Under the pieces are notes generated by a model. The model saw only the letters and a list, made by a program, of their open reading frames with translations, was not told the origin of the DNA and made no database searches. From Lumbricus rubellus (lineage: Eukaryota; Annelida; Clitellata; Crassiclitellata; Lumbricidae): a DNA stretch of 64,000 nt. The position numbers were made by a program, and so were the translations under genes. The DNA is taken from NCBI GenBank assembly GCA_945859605.1, contig OX243826.1, positions 113,501 through 177,500 on the forward strand, given 5' to 3'. Every line of letters starts with the position of its first letter. Position 1 is the stretch's first letter. Of this stretch, positions 33,847 through 42,831 are shown one piece after another.

Positions 33847-36578
33847 GCAGCAAAACCAGAGCCTACGTAACCCAGCAGCAGGCCAACTATGCATTCAGCT
33901 AGTACTGGTCTCTGCCATAAACGCAGTGCTCAGAGTTCTTTAGTCTTTAGCCATAGGACGTCTTATATTATATACTCTAGCAGCGTGGTATTGTGCCATA
34001 TTGAAGGCCAGTTATTCAAGCAGCCATCTGGTCTGTCTGGCTGTCTGTCTGTCTCTGCATCTGTCTTTCACGCCTGTCTTTCTCACAATCCGTCTTTATC
34101 TCTGTTTGTCTGTTGACTCTGTCTGTGTCCATCTGTCCCTGTCTCTCTTCTCTATCTCTGTCTCTCTCTATTCGTCTATCTGTCTGTCTCTCCTCTATGA
34201 TCTCTGTCCCTCTGTCTCTCTGTTCGTCTGTCTGTCTCTCTGCAGATGGTTGCCACTGGCAATGTTTTCTGACGATTCAGACATTCAATCAGACATTCAC
34301 TAATTAATTAATTAACTCAGTCGTCAAATCAGTCAGTCTGTTCCTACATCCGTCTATCTGATATAATCTCGCATGCATTTCCATTCTCCACTGCGGTGCT
34401 CCTAAGACAACATTAAATTTTCGTGAATCAATCAGAATGGATTCAGCTTAAACAGAAGTGAATCAATGCAGAATTGCAGATCAAAGATAAACAGAAGTCG
34501 ACTCTAAGATCATTCGACATCTAAACCTAGTTATCATTTTATGAGGCGCCTTTTCCCCTGATGATGTCTGTCTAAGAGAAGTCAAGTTCAGATCCATTTG
34601 AGACACAGAACAGATAGACAGCAACAGAGACTAAACCAAAATAAGAGGCAGAATAGGGAGAAAGAGACAAGTAGAGACGGATAGGCAGATATACACAGAC
34701 ATGTACAGATGGAAAAAGAGACAGATGGACAAACAGAACAGAGGAAAAGATGGACAGACAGATGGACGGATGGAAAGACACACATGGACAGACCCACAAA
34801 CAGACACACAGACATATGCACAAAGCGACAAACACCCACAAACAGACACACAGACAGACAGATGCACACACACACACTTACAGACAATCATAGAGATGGA
34901 TAGACAGACATGCAGACAGACGGTCAGACAGACAGAGAGACATACTGACACATGGAAGTAGTGACGGACAAACAAACAGACAGACATAATTAATATTAAT
35001 TATATACACAGCAGCACACTGAAAGAGAGTAACACATAAAGGAGGATGAAGATAAACACTCCCAACACAATTGAAGACAATAAATATATTTACAGTGTAT
35101 TACATTCCGAGTATACTATACTTATATAACCCCCTCCAAGACAGCCAATTCAGAGGCGTGCCTTAGTGGGATGATAAACATAAACATTATCAGCATAACA
35201 TTAATTCATCATAAAAATGAGACACGTGGCCATTTGATTGGTTAGTAATCATCCCCATGACTGGCATTGACTGCAGTCTCCCAAAACCGACATTCCACAG
35301 CACAGCCATCATTAAAACACATCATTGCTACCGGCAGCCGCTCCATTTGATCAGTGTGGCCATCAAGATAAACAATTTACTGATCATATTACTTCAAACT
35401 AATTCGAAAACACAGTCTACCAGAACCATACAGTTCACCAACATTCCTAACTATACCCATAATCCCTCTCTCTGCCTAAGTTGTAGAGTTTCCAGGGTCA
35501 TGGCCGCCAGGATCTTTGAGTCACCCTCCTCATTTCTTTGTGCTTTGGACTGGCGCAACCTGAGCACAGAGGGTGGCGGATTTAATAAGCTGCATTAAAT
35601 GTCAACATTAAAAAATCTGTAAATATAACTTACTCATGGGCGTCCGGAGGAATTTTTCTAGGGGGACGCAAACTTTCAAATAATTGTCACATGGTCTAAA
35701 TTTAATGGGCGACAGTTTGAATTTCCACATTACCACGAGAGAATTCTATAATTATAGAGACTACGTAGGCTAGGCCTACCTATAATACGTTATATAGGTT
35801 CAACCGTTCAACTTGTAGAACGAATCGATAATCACATTGAAAATCGCGTTGTAACAACCACAACCAAGTAACATAAATTTATGTGCAACTATGCGAAAAA
35901 TCCAGGGGGGCGCACTTGCGCCCCCTTGCGCCCCGCTGCGGACGCCCATGAACTTACTTTACTGATAACTTCTATTGAGCTGGGTCAAATGCACAAGAAA
36001 TCAATCTACGAGAAAAACTTGAACAAGTAAACCTGTCCCTACTCTGGTGATGCCAGTCCAAAGCATAACTGAAGGGGAGGGCGATACTAATAAAATTAAT
36101 CATCTGCGCAATTGCACAAAAGTTGTTTCACAATACTAGTCTTATAAATCCAAATTTACTCAATTCTAGTTCTAATTCCGCCATTGAACTTTGGTGGGGC
36201 CAGTCCCAAACTTTCTCAAAGTAGGAGGGAAACGTGTAGGACTATACTTCAACAGGTATACAGACAATCGCTCACTTACATACTTACATACTTATAAAAT
36301 ACTTACATAATTATACACAAACTTAATTACTTACTTACCTACTTACACGAAAAGTTATTTACGCAACAAAGCGAAGGGTGGTGGGGTGAAGTTTGCGAAG
36401 GTGAAATAGAAAGTTTTGTTTCGAAAGAACTTACGACGTAGAAGCTGGAATAAACAATCGTCAGGATCTTATAGATGCAGTATCCAGTAAATGTTTTTCG
36501 TTTCGGCAACGGTTCCGAACTGATCGGCTGTTGTCCGTTGTCGCTGTTTTTGTGCAGCAACTGTTGGTCGGACGCCAT
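25088..36578 (-). CDS. Tetraspanin with eight loop cysteines (TspanC8 type), complete, 8 exons, 282 aa
   Basis: Tetraspanins are four-pass membrane proteins that organise partners; in vertebrates the TspanC8 subgroup controls trafficking of the protease ADAM10. Eight exons, all joined in phase 0, give 282 residues. TM1 is about 37-62, TM2 78-102, TM3 111-131 and TM4 239-262. The large loop has Cys 170, 171, 187, 195, 200, 201, 209 and 226, with the hallmark CCGFKGYEDW and CGVPDSCC. Eight loop cysteines define TspanC8. The GCE..LLNWI before TM4 and VIYMLITKIED after it recall TSPAN15 and TSPAN33; which of the six vertebrate members is nearest needs an alignment. The start Met at 36576-36578 precedes a short Ser/Gln-rich cytoplasmic tail. 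The ADAM10 link is inferred from the family. Confidence 0.93.
25245..25620. repeat. (GAT)n and (GACAGA)n microsatellites
   Basis: 25250-25400 is degenerate GATGATGAT. 25495-25600 is GAGACAGAGA. Both lie in the last tetraspanin intron. Confidence 0.85.
25741..25902. repeat. 87-bp tandem duplication copying the end of tetraspanin exon 7 and its donor
   Basis: 25741-25815 and 25828-25902 are near-identical over AACATAGATCTGCTTTGCTT, ACATGCAAGATGGCCAGACC and GAGA. The right copy is the true end of exon 7 with its donor. The left copy is a decoy donor 87 nt into the intron. Confidence 0.9.
25881..25985 (-). CDS. Tetraspanin exon 7 (residues 218-252)
   Basis: Encodes SDQINTRGCEISLLNWIEKH and LDILGATALGLAILH: the eighth cysteine, then the first half of TM4. 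The acceptor is TTCTAG|TCT and the donor is CAT|GTAAGC. The end of this exon with its donor is tandemly duplicated just downstream. Confidence 0.93.
26345..26748. repeat. 29-bp satellite-like array, about 14 copies
   Basis: Units of GAGTTACAACTGGAATTATT + TTAAAACTT repeat about 14 times, the first nine or so nearly identical, later ones with AAATTT. It lies in the intron between tetraspanin exons 6 and 7. Confidence 0.93.
27061..27102. repeat. G-rich tract next to tetraspanin exon 6
   Basis: GGGGGGTGGAGGGGGTGGTG followed by a run of G lies directly behind the exon 6 donor, so the pre-mRNA strand is C-rich there and the other strand could form a G-quadruplex. Confidence 0.7.
27109..27138 (-). 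CDS. Tetraspanin exon 6, a 30-nt micro-exon (residues 208-217)
   Basis: Encodes only GCGQSARRRA, supplying the seventh loop cysteine. The acceptor is TTCTTCAG|GGT and the donor is GCG|GTAAGT. GCG after SCC is typical of TspanC8 loops, so the exon is well supported despite its size. Confidence 0.85.
27430..27615 (-). mobile_element. L2/CR1-like LINE 3' relic
   Basis: It shares GCCTCTAGTGGGGTGAACCG and the TTTTGAGAAGAGAGAAGGAA stretch with 17480-17660. The plus-strand right end reads GGTGCTATATAAATA, the same terminal motif as the other LINEs and SINEs of the window. Confidence 0.6.
27709..27828 (-). CDS. Tetraspanin exon 5 with the CCG motif (residues 168-207)
   Basis: Encodes GKCCGFKGYEDWERNARYQC and then LANSRDSCGVPDSCCKNVVE: the CCG motif and the PxSCC motif in one exon, six of the eight loop cysteines. 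The acceptor is ATTAAG|GGC and the donor is GAG|GTATTC. Confidence 0.95.
28020..28090. repeat. (TCTG)n microsatellite
   Basis: GTCTGTCTGTCTCTCTGTCT run in the intron between tetraspanin exons 4 and 5. Confidence 0.75.
28235..28548. repeat. 18-bp polypurine minisatellite GGAGAAGGGAGAGGAGGA
   Basis: About 15 copies of GGAGAAGGGAGAGGAGGA in the intron between tetraspanin exons 4 and 5. It gives long open frames on both strands (Arg/Glu, Ser/Pro/Phe, Leu) only because 18 is a multiple of 3. Confidence 0.95.
28672..28745. repeat. (ATC)n/(GTC)n microsatellite
   Basis: CATCATCATTATCATCATCA and GTCGTCGTC runs, directly behind the donor of tetraspanin exon 4. Confidence 0.85.
28760..28855 (-). CDS. 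Tetraspanin exon 4 (residues 136-167)
   Basis: Encodes the helical start of the large loop, AIGDLGDHLKVAVERYHLDS then DVSFAVDRVQQR, matching ...N.I..Y..D...K..D..Q..F.CCG in TspanC8 proteins. The acceptor is TTGTAG|GCA and the donor is AGG|GTAGGT. Confidence 0.9.
29196..29270 (-). CDS. Tetraspanin exon 3 (residues 111-135)
   Basis: A 75-nt exon encoding TM3, FLGIVIVVFIIQVVIGILAY, then VYREE. The acceptor is TGTTTTAG|TTC and the donor is GAG|GTAGAA. No start codon of its own; placed by phase, topology and splice sites. Confidence 0.9.
30026..30211 (-). CDS. Tetraspanin exon 2 (residues 49-110)
   Basis: Encodes the rest of TM1 (LIGLLLLALGIWVIIIKKEY), the small loop and TM2 (AILCLVVGLIIVISAIVG), ending RLWPLRI. 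The acceptor is GTTTCAG|TTG and the donor is ATC|GTAAGT. Intron 1 is about 6.2 kb and holds two MITEs. Confidence 0.93.
31625..31700 (-). mobile_element. SINE/LINE 3'-end fragment
   Basis: ATTGTATTGTATTGCAT then AAATTTATATAGCGCC on the plus strand is the inverse of GGCGCTATATAAATTT followed by a short-repeat tail. Only the terminus is recognisable. Confidence 0.5.
31853..32268. mobile_element. MITE with terminal inverted repeat ATGTTGTGTTTCCGGTAAC
   Basis: ATGTTGTGTTTCCGGTAAC near 31860 and GTTACCGGAAACACAACAT near 32243-32261 are perfect inverted repeats bordering about 400 bp of AT-rich DNA. The ends run into A/T tracts, so the exact boundary and target duplication cannot be fixed. It lies in tetraspanin intron 1. 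Confidence 0.7.
32790..32970. repeat. Pyrimidine-rich CTCCTC tract
   Basis: CTTCCTCCTCCTCCTCCTCG within 180 bp of C/T-rich DNA. The open frames on both strands (Glu/Arg-rich or Ser/Leu/Pro-rich) are compositional. Confidence 0.75.
33126..33175. repeat. (GTA)n/(GCA)n microsatellite
   Basis: AGTAGTAGTAGTAGTAGTAG run passing into GCAGCAGCAG. A (GCA)n run also lies at 33808-33855. Both are in tetraspanin intron 1 and neither is a coding poly-Gln. Confidence 0.85.
34030..34250. repeat. (TCTG)n-rich pyrimidine tract
   Basis: Degenerate CTGTCTGTCTGTCTCT repeat in tetraspanin intron 1. A matching (CAGA)-rich purine tract lies at 34590-34990, in inverse sense. Confidence 0.8.
34590..34990. repeat. 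(ACAGAC)n degenerate microsatellite
   Basis: CAGACAGACACACAGACAGA type repeat of about 400 bp in tetraspanin intron 1. No coding potential. Confidence 0.85.
35635..35950. mobile_element. hAT-type MITE, 316 bp, duplication AACTTACT
   Basis: Termini CATGGGCGTCCG and CGGACGCCCATG are inverted repeats, flanked by exact AACTTACT at 35627-35634 and 35951-35958. It lies in tetraspanin intron 1, about 480 bp from exon 1. No coding capacity. Confidence 0.88.
36435..36578 (-). CDS. Tetraspanin exon 1 (residues 1-48)
   Basis: Encodes MASDQQLLHKNSDNGQQPIS, the rest of the N-terminal tail and the first half of TM1, ending SSFYV. The donor is GTC|GTAAGT. An upstream in-frame Met (MLSCK) exists, but MASDQQ gives the usual tail length. 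Confidence 0.9.
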
Positions 36579-36910
36579 CTTGCACGACAACACAACTCGC
36601 GTTCGCAGCCGACATACGATGAAGAGCGCCGTAGCACAACAACTGGGTCAGGTCATAGGTTGGAGAGAAGTAGGTCGGGTTAAATTCCGCAGCGCTGTGC
36701 GCATATTATTTTCTATTGCCAACAGACGAAATCGCATTGGCTAGAATCATTTCGAAAATATAGGTTAGGTCGGGTCATCTGTTTGGAAATAGGTCAGATC
36801 AAATTTCTTTGAACGCCCACGATCTTCAAGTTTGTAAGGAAGTTTTTGGCAATGATTCTAAAGTTCTAAAGAAATGAGGACACGGGAAAATGGAAGGCTT
36901 AGACTAAATG

Positions 36911-38226
36911 CAGGCCCGCCGACAGAAATTCCGGGCCCCTGGGCAGGGCAGTCACGGGCCCTAATTGCCCCTAAACTATCTTTAGGCCAATAGAAAATAG
37001 AAATAAGACGAGTGTGGGTATACGCATGTACGATACCGGTAGCCTAATGTACAAACCTATAGGCTATTATGATTTTTTATCAGTTCTTAATAATAATATT
37101 ATTATTGAGAATTAAATTTCAACTTTACGGTATATATAGGACCTAGGCTAATCATGAAAAATGCAACTTTTTTGGATTTAACCGCCGTGGTGCAAAACGT
37201 TTATAATTTCCTAGTAGGCTAGTTCAATGATTTTGCAGGATCATATATTCGATTGCAGGAGTTGCAAGGCCATTCAGTCTGTCTTACAGTCTTACTTCAT
37301 AACAGATAGGCCTACTTTTAATTTACTTGAGCTTGCTGAAAGATCCTTCAGCTTGTGCAAGAGTCACACGTCCCAACAGCAGAGCGCCAACATCACAACC
37401 AAGTCTTATCGTGTTTATATAATTTCAGTATTTTCAAAAGTTTTATTTATAGTGTCATCTTTTGGGATTAGGATTCTAACACCACAAAAATTATTTTCAT
37501 ACATTCGGTTATGCTCATCAGGCACGTTTAATTCACTATCTAGAATCAACCGAGGTAGAAGTGGTAGGCTATATACGGACTTGCCTTGTTTTGAGAATCC
37601 GAATTTAAATACTGTGCGACTACCGTCTTCTTGGCAAACCTTCATAGGCCTATTAGCGTTTTTCGTTTTTGTGCTCCATATTTGTGTCTATAGGCCTATT
37701 TCATCGTTACGAAAGAAATTTGTCAGTTCAATTTGTTTGCTTTATGCAGTTTATGATTGAAAACGGGCAATGCAAACATAGTTAGCCTATGTATGAGACA
37801 GTAATGTTAGGCTATACGTTTAAAACGGCAAAAATCGTAAGCTTTGTAGGCCAGCTAGGCCTATAGGCTAGGTGATTATAGTTTGGGTCCGTAATCAATT
37901 TATGAAAAATAATGCGCTAATGGAATAAACTTCCAAACTTTATACGCCGCAAACCATCTTATTTGTCTAAGATTTATAATGAGTAGACTTTCCAGTGACG
38001 TGCTTTCGTGCAAGGTTGTTTTTTTAGGCGCGTTATAAATGACAATTTAATCATTATAATATTAATTTAAAAAATAAATAATAGTAATAATAAAATAAAT
38101 AATAATAATTATAAAACAATAAAAAAATGCTAATTTAAAAAATTGTAATCATTTTGCCCGGGCCCCCTTAAAGCTCCCGGGCCCCTGGGCATTTGCCCCC
38201 CCTGTCCCCCCCTCTCGGCGGGCCTG
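36911..38226. mobile_element. hAT-type non-autonomous element, 1,316 bp, duplication ACTAAATG
   Basis: The left end CAGGCCCGCCGA and right end TCGGCGGGCCTG are inverted repeats with exact ACTAAATG at 36903-36910 and 38227-38234. GGGCCCCTGGGCA near the left end recurs directly as GGGCCCCTGGGCA near the right. It starts about 330 bp upstream of the tetraspanin start codon. A 177-codon plus-strand frame at 37227-37760 resembles no transposase known to me. Confidence 0.85.
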
Positions 38227-38234
38227 ACTAAATG

Positions 38235-39830
38235 TACAAACTATCTATCGAATTCTTAATTGTCTGCAATATTGGATGAGAGGATGACAATAATTATGCC
38301 TACATTCGAACTTGCTGTACACAATTGATAGCGTTATGTCACATTAGATTCTCGTATAACCATTTTAAATTAATTTTCTACAATATTCTTAATAATTTGC
38401 TTAAAATTGAATAATTTTAATTTTGCAGACTTGACAAATGATTGCAGCTTTAGAGGGTGATTAGATGGTCATCTTAGATTCGTAGTCTTTCTTAGATAAA
38501 TTGCTCTGTTGAAGAAGTGTAGTTCATTTTCATTCGCTAGGTGTCAGATACGTTTAGCAATCCATTGTTAAGCGTTCTAAGAAATAATTATAGTTTCATA
38601 TTGCATGGGTCTTAGATTTTATGGCCTACAAGTTGAATTGGCGTATGGAATTCTTGCTGGGCCTAAAATTATAGATTCTTTCGTTCCATTTGAGGAGAAG
38701 TCTCTTAATCAATCAATTGAACTTCTGTTTAGACAAGAATTTATCGCCAGTGAAGCTTTTATTTAAGCAAGAATTTTCTTCGCCATTCACAATAATTCTA
38801 TTCAGGGTGAGATTTGGCGGGAGGGTCAGGTATTTCAACCCCTTAATCTCTTTTAGGGTTCGTTCAAATCCGAGTGGCTGACCCCTCCTCAGCAGCGAGG
38901 GATTAATCCTAGCCGGAAGGAAAAGAAGAATCTCTTTTAGGGTTCAATAGTAGGCTAAATTATTCTTTTCGTACCACAACTACACGTGAATCGTAGGCCA
39001 AGTTATTTAGGCCTATGCATTTATCAAACTGATTCTATTAGTCTATTTTTGGGCAAGAGACTCATGAATGCAGCTTCGGTAAGCAAAAAATAATTAGGCT
39101 ATAACAATTATTTCGCCAAATTACTTTCCATTTAAGCAAACAGCTTCTTTCGTCAATCCAGCCTCCATTTTAAATGGACAACACAAGATAGTTCATCAAC
39201 GTAAACTACGGTTTTATCCAGCCTTTATTTCTTGTTTTATTAGCTTCATATCCTCTAATCGTAAAAGCGATAAATGCTTTCCTTTGGTGAATGCCTCTGG
39301 CATAGGCGTTAGTTCTCTTTATTCCCTAGATGTCAGCCAATAAAATTTTAAACGTAGCGTCTGCTTCACTCGCTCGCTAATAAAGGTTTTGCTGCTATGC
39401 TATAACTTGCTATTCTGTCGCTGAAATGCTTCATTTGTCAGGTAATTGGAGGCCAGAGGATATTTTATTCGCTTTGAAAAACACGTTTGTTGTTCATTTG
39501 CGTGATGCAAATTTCCATTACAGCTAGCTGTCTGTCACTAGTCTTGTTTTGCAGCGTCAGAAATATCCTGCGGCATTTTTTCCTTCCGTTTCTATTAGTC
39601 TTCTAAGAAAAATGGCAGATGTTGGCAAATCCGGTTGAATCAAAGCGCCTAATGAATCGAATATTATATTGGCCAAGACGTGTTAGACCTACTATGCCAA
39701 GATTTGATGAAGAGGAGGGCAATGCTAATTATCTTTATTATATCGCACTGTCGAACTGAGGCCACGGGTCTACATAAATAACCTAGTACCTTACCAAGTT
39801 ACCACCCCTCCAATCATCCTCTTTTGTCAT
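38235..39830. other. No recognisable gene
   Basis: AT-rich single-copy-looking DNA between a hAT-type element and the pyrimidine tract. Open frames are short and show no family resemblance. It may include distal promoter sequence of the tetraspanin gene. Confidence 0.6.
38845..38946. repeat. Direct repeat AATCTCTTTTAGGGTTC
   Basis: The 17-mer occurs at about 38846 and again at about 38930, enclosing some 67 bp. It could be a target duplication of a small insertion or a local duplication. Nothing else is recognised at 38235-39830. Confidence 0.45.
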
Positions 39831-39949
39831 TCTTCTTCATCGTCCTCCGCAACGACGTGTCCTCTTTTATGCTATCCAGCCTATCCCTGATCCTCATGAT
39901 CATCTTTCTCTCCTGTATCTGCTTGCCCCTCTCCCTTCCATCCTCAGTT

Positions 39950-39975
39950 TCTCTTGCTCAGCTTTATCGTCTTAT

Positions 39976-40007
<32 letters not shown>

Positions 40008-40720
40008 TCCCTCTCCCTTTTCCCTCTCCTCGTCCTCTTCCTCCTCCTACTCTTCTTCTTCTTCTTCTTCTTCTTCTTCTCCTCCCCTCCTCCTCCTCCT
40101 CCTCCTCCTCTTCCTTTTCTTCTTCTTCTTCTCCTCCTCCTTCTTCTTCTTCTTCTTCTTCTTCTTCTTCTTCTTCTTCTTCTCCTTCTTCTTCTTCTTC
40201 TTCTTCTTCTTCTTCTTCTTCTTCTTCTTCTTCTTCTGCTTCTTCTTCTTCTTCTTCTTCTTCTTCTTCTTCTTCTTCTTCTTCTTCTCCTCCTCCTCCT
40301 CCTCCTCCTCCTCCTCCTCCTCTTCTTCTTCTTCTTCTTCTTCTTCTTCTTCTTCTGCTTCTTCTTCTTCTTCTTCTTCTTCTTTCTTCTTCTTCTTCTT
40401 CTTATTCTTCTTCTTCCTCCTCCTCCTCTTCCTCCTCTTTCTCCTCCTCCTCTTCTTCTTTTTCTTCTTCTTCTTCTTCTTCTTCTTCTTCTTCTTCTTC
40501 TTCTTCTTCTTCTTCTTCTTCTTCTTCTTCTTCTTCCCCTCCTCCTCCTCCTCCTCCTCCTCCTCCTCCTCCTCCTCCTTTCCCTCGTCCTCCGCCTCCC
40601 TCTCAGTGTCCTCGTCGTCGTCGTTACCTCTTCTTGTCCTCCTCCTCGTCTTTCTCGTCATCCACATCCTCCTCCTCTTCCTCCTCCTCGCCCTTCTCCT
40701 CCGCCTGTGGCGCTTCTCTC
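39950..40720. repeat. 770-bp polypyrimidine (TTC)n/(TCC)n tract
   Basis: Almost uninterrupted C/T on the plus strand: blocks of TTCTTCTTC alternate with TCCTCCTCC. The 319- and 287-codon plus-strand frames and the 264-codon minus-strand frame (poly Ser/Leu/Phe or Lys/Glu) result from the triplet period and are not genes. Such mirror-rich tracts can form H-DNA. Confidence 0.95.
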
Positions 40721-40929
40721 TTTCCATCTTCCTATAAACATGTGGCTTCCGTTGACAAAAGAAAGAAGACCGTGTTGTCCTAATCTTCCAATGTCTCTTC
40801 TTTCGTCGCTCAGCTGAAACATTGTCCGCATTTAATTCCATGATGTAATTTTCGCACCTATCACCATCGTTGTCTTCTTCTTATGACACGTCCCTTTTAT
40901 CTTCCTCGTCTTTTTTATACGCCTTCTCC

Positions 40930-41015
40930 ATCTCCTCCACTTCTTTCTCCTCCTCCTCCTCCTCCTCCTCCTCCTCCTCCTCCTCCTCCTCCTCCTCCTC
41001 CTCCTCCTTTTCCTT
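40930..41015. repeat. (TCC)n microsatellite
   Basis: TCCTCCTCCTCCTCCTCCTC run of about 60 bp in a longer pyrimidine stretch. Confidence 0.92.
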
Positions 41016-41234
41016 TCCTTCGTCTCCTTCTCCCAGTCCATCTCCTCCTTTCGATATGTCTTCATTTTCTTTTTAGTGGGGCTGTTACAGTAGTATGGTT
41101 GTGTCAAGATAATAATATTATTGCAATTATTTCTAATAATTTTGCGGCCTCTGTTTATAATAATTGTAATAATAAATTGTAAGCATGCGTAATTTGCGTA
41201 TCTTTGCGTGAATAATTGTTACATGTGTCTCTGT

Positions 41235-41748
41235 ATTGTTTGTATGTGCACTTGTTATAGCGCCCCTTCAAACTCTCCCTACTCAGTGGCGCTCCCGAAT
41301 GCAGAGCGGACACTGCATCGGAGTTTCACGCCGAAGCGCTGAGCAATTGTGAGTGAAGGACACAGGGCCGGATTAAGGCATGTTCAACATGTTCCGCGGA
41401 ACAGGGGCCCCCACACTTTAGGGGGCCCCCACAAATGTGTGTAAAAAAAAAATTTCAGCAAATTTCTGCCACACGACTATTTTCCCAAAAATTTCGGCTG
41501 ATCACAAAAAAAGGTCATCAACTTTTTTGGCGGATGAATGGTATAATTTTCCCGAATTTTTTTTAAAATTTTCCGCAAAAAATTTCCGAACAGGGCCCCC
41601 ACAAAAATTCCCGAACAGGGCCCCGACATTGCTTAATCCGGCCCTGGAAGGACTTGCCCAAGGTCCCTACGCGATGGTTTGAGGGTGGATTCGAACCTCG
41701 AACCTTCCGGCTCCAAGGCAACGACGCCACCACTACACCACCGGGCCC
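41235..41748 (-). mobile_element. tRNA-derived SINE, full length, interrupted by a hAT-type MITE
   Basis: On the minus strand it starts GGGCCCGGTGGTGTAGTGGT, with the polymerase III A-box TGGTGTAGTGG (41730-41740) and B-box GGTTCGAATCC (41687-41697), spaced as in tRNA genes. GACCTTGGGCAAGTCCTT follows; after the insertion it resumes with CAATTGCTCAGCGCTTCGGC, GTGAAACTCC, TCGGGAGCGCC and GGGGCGCTATAACAAGTG. The GACCTTGGGCAAGTC block recalls MIR-type CORE SINEs (recalled, not searched). Confidence 0.85.
41363..41646. mobile_element. hAT-type MITE, 284 bp, inserted in the SINE
   Basis: Termini CAGGGCCGGATTAAG and CTTAATCCGGCCCTG are inverted repeats. The flanks are GAAGGACa (41355-41362) and GAAGGACt (41647-41654), 7/8 identical. 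SINE sequence continues on both sides. Confidence 0.85.
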
Positions 41749-41754
41749 CACATG

Positions 41755-42130
41755 CCTGTCTGCTTGTATGCCTGCATGTGTGCGTGTGTGTGCGTCACAT
41801 TGCGTGCGTATGCATGTGCGTGTGTGTGCATGTGAGTGTGTGCATGTGTTTGCATGTGCATGTGTGTGTGTGTGCATGTGCATGTGTGGGCATGTGTGTG
41901 CATGTGTGTGTGCATGTGTGTGTGTGTGTGTGTGTGCATGTGCATGTGTGCGTGTGTGTGTGCATGTGTGCGTGTGTGTGCGTGTGTGTGCGTGTTTGTG
42001 CATGTGTGTACGTGTGTGTGTGCATGTGAGTGTGTGCATGTGTGTGCCTGTCTGCTTGTATGCCTGCGTGTGTGTGTGTGTATGTGTGTGCGTGTGTGTG
42101 TGTGCATGTGTGCATGAGTGTACGTGTGCG
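41755..42130. repeat. (TG)n/(TGCATG) microsatellite
   Basis: Long TGTGTGCATGTGTGTG run. The Cys/Val- and His/Thr-rich frames across it are compositional. Confidence 0.93.
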
Positions 42131-42279
42131 TTGCATGCTAATGATTTGCATCATCATCATACATGTATGTTCGACTGCATCTTTGAAGGACGTATACTAT
42201 TATATTATGCACTTGACGATGTCATGCGATGTCGTCAGTGGAGTGTCTAAACGACGAAGCAATTCGTCGGAAAAACGTT

Positions 42280-42583
42280 ACTGGAGGAGAGGAGAGGGAA
42301 TGAGGAAATGAAAGAGAGGGAGAGAGGAAAGAAGGAAGAGGGAGAGAGAGTGAAATGGAGAAAACAATGAGGAAAGAGAGTAGAGACGGAGAGGGAGTGG
42401 GGAGGGGAAGAGAGGAGAAGGGATGGAGAGGGAGATCGAGAGACAGGGGTGGAGGGATGGATGGAGGGATGAGAGAGGGGGAGGAGACAGGAGAGAAATT
42501 GAGAAAAGGAGAGGAAGAGAGGGAGGAAGTGATGGACAGGCAGGAAGGGAGGTGAGACGAGAGAAAGAGACACAGACAGACAC

Positions 42584-42616
<33 letters not shown>

Positions 42617-42790
42617 GAGAGTGAAACATGTATAGGGGAGAGATGGGGTTAAGAGTGAGAAGGGAAGAGAGGTATAGAGAGGAGGGAAGCAGATTAGATG
42701 ACGACGACGACGACGACGACAACGACGAGGGTGAGAGAAGGTGGAGAAGGTGGAGCAGGAAGAGAAGGGTAATAAGGAAGAGAGTGTCAT
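42280..42790. repeat. Purine-rich (GAGAGG)n tract with (CAGA)n and (GAC)n blocks
   Basis: About 500 bp of plus-strand purine repeat, including CAGACAGACAGACAGACAGA near 42590 and GACGACGACGACGACGAC near 42700. No gene. Confidence 0.9.
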
Positions 42791-42831
42791 ATGAAGAAAT
42801 AATGAAGATGAGACGCCGACGATAATGATGG

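Noticed and set aside
33689..33943. Poly-Gln-containing frame
   Set aside because: A short (GCA)n run in tetraspanin intron 1 with no homology or splice support.
37227..37760. A 177-codon frame as a host gene
   Set aside because: It lies wholly within a hAT-type element and resembles nothing I recognise; left as unassigned element sequence.
39824..40841. Long open frames of 319, 287 (plus) and 264 (minus) codons
   Set aside because: They are poly-Ser, poly-Leu and poly-Lys/Glu readings of a trinucleotide polypyrimidine tract and have no domain.
41730..41748. Possible tRNA gene on the minus strand
   Set aside because: A- and B-boxes are present but the sequence continues into a repeated SINE body and no proper cloverleaf was evident.
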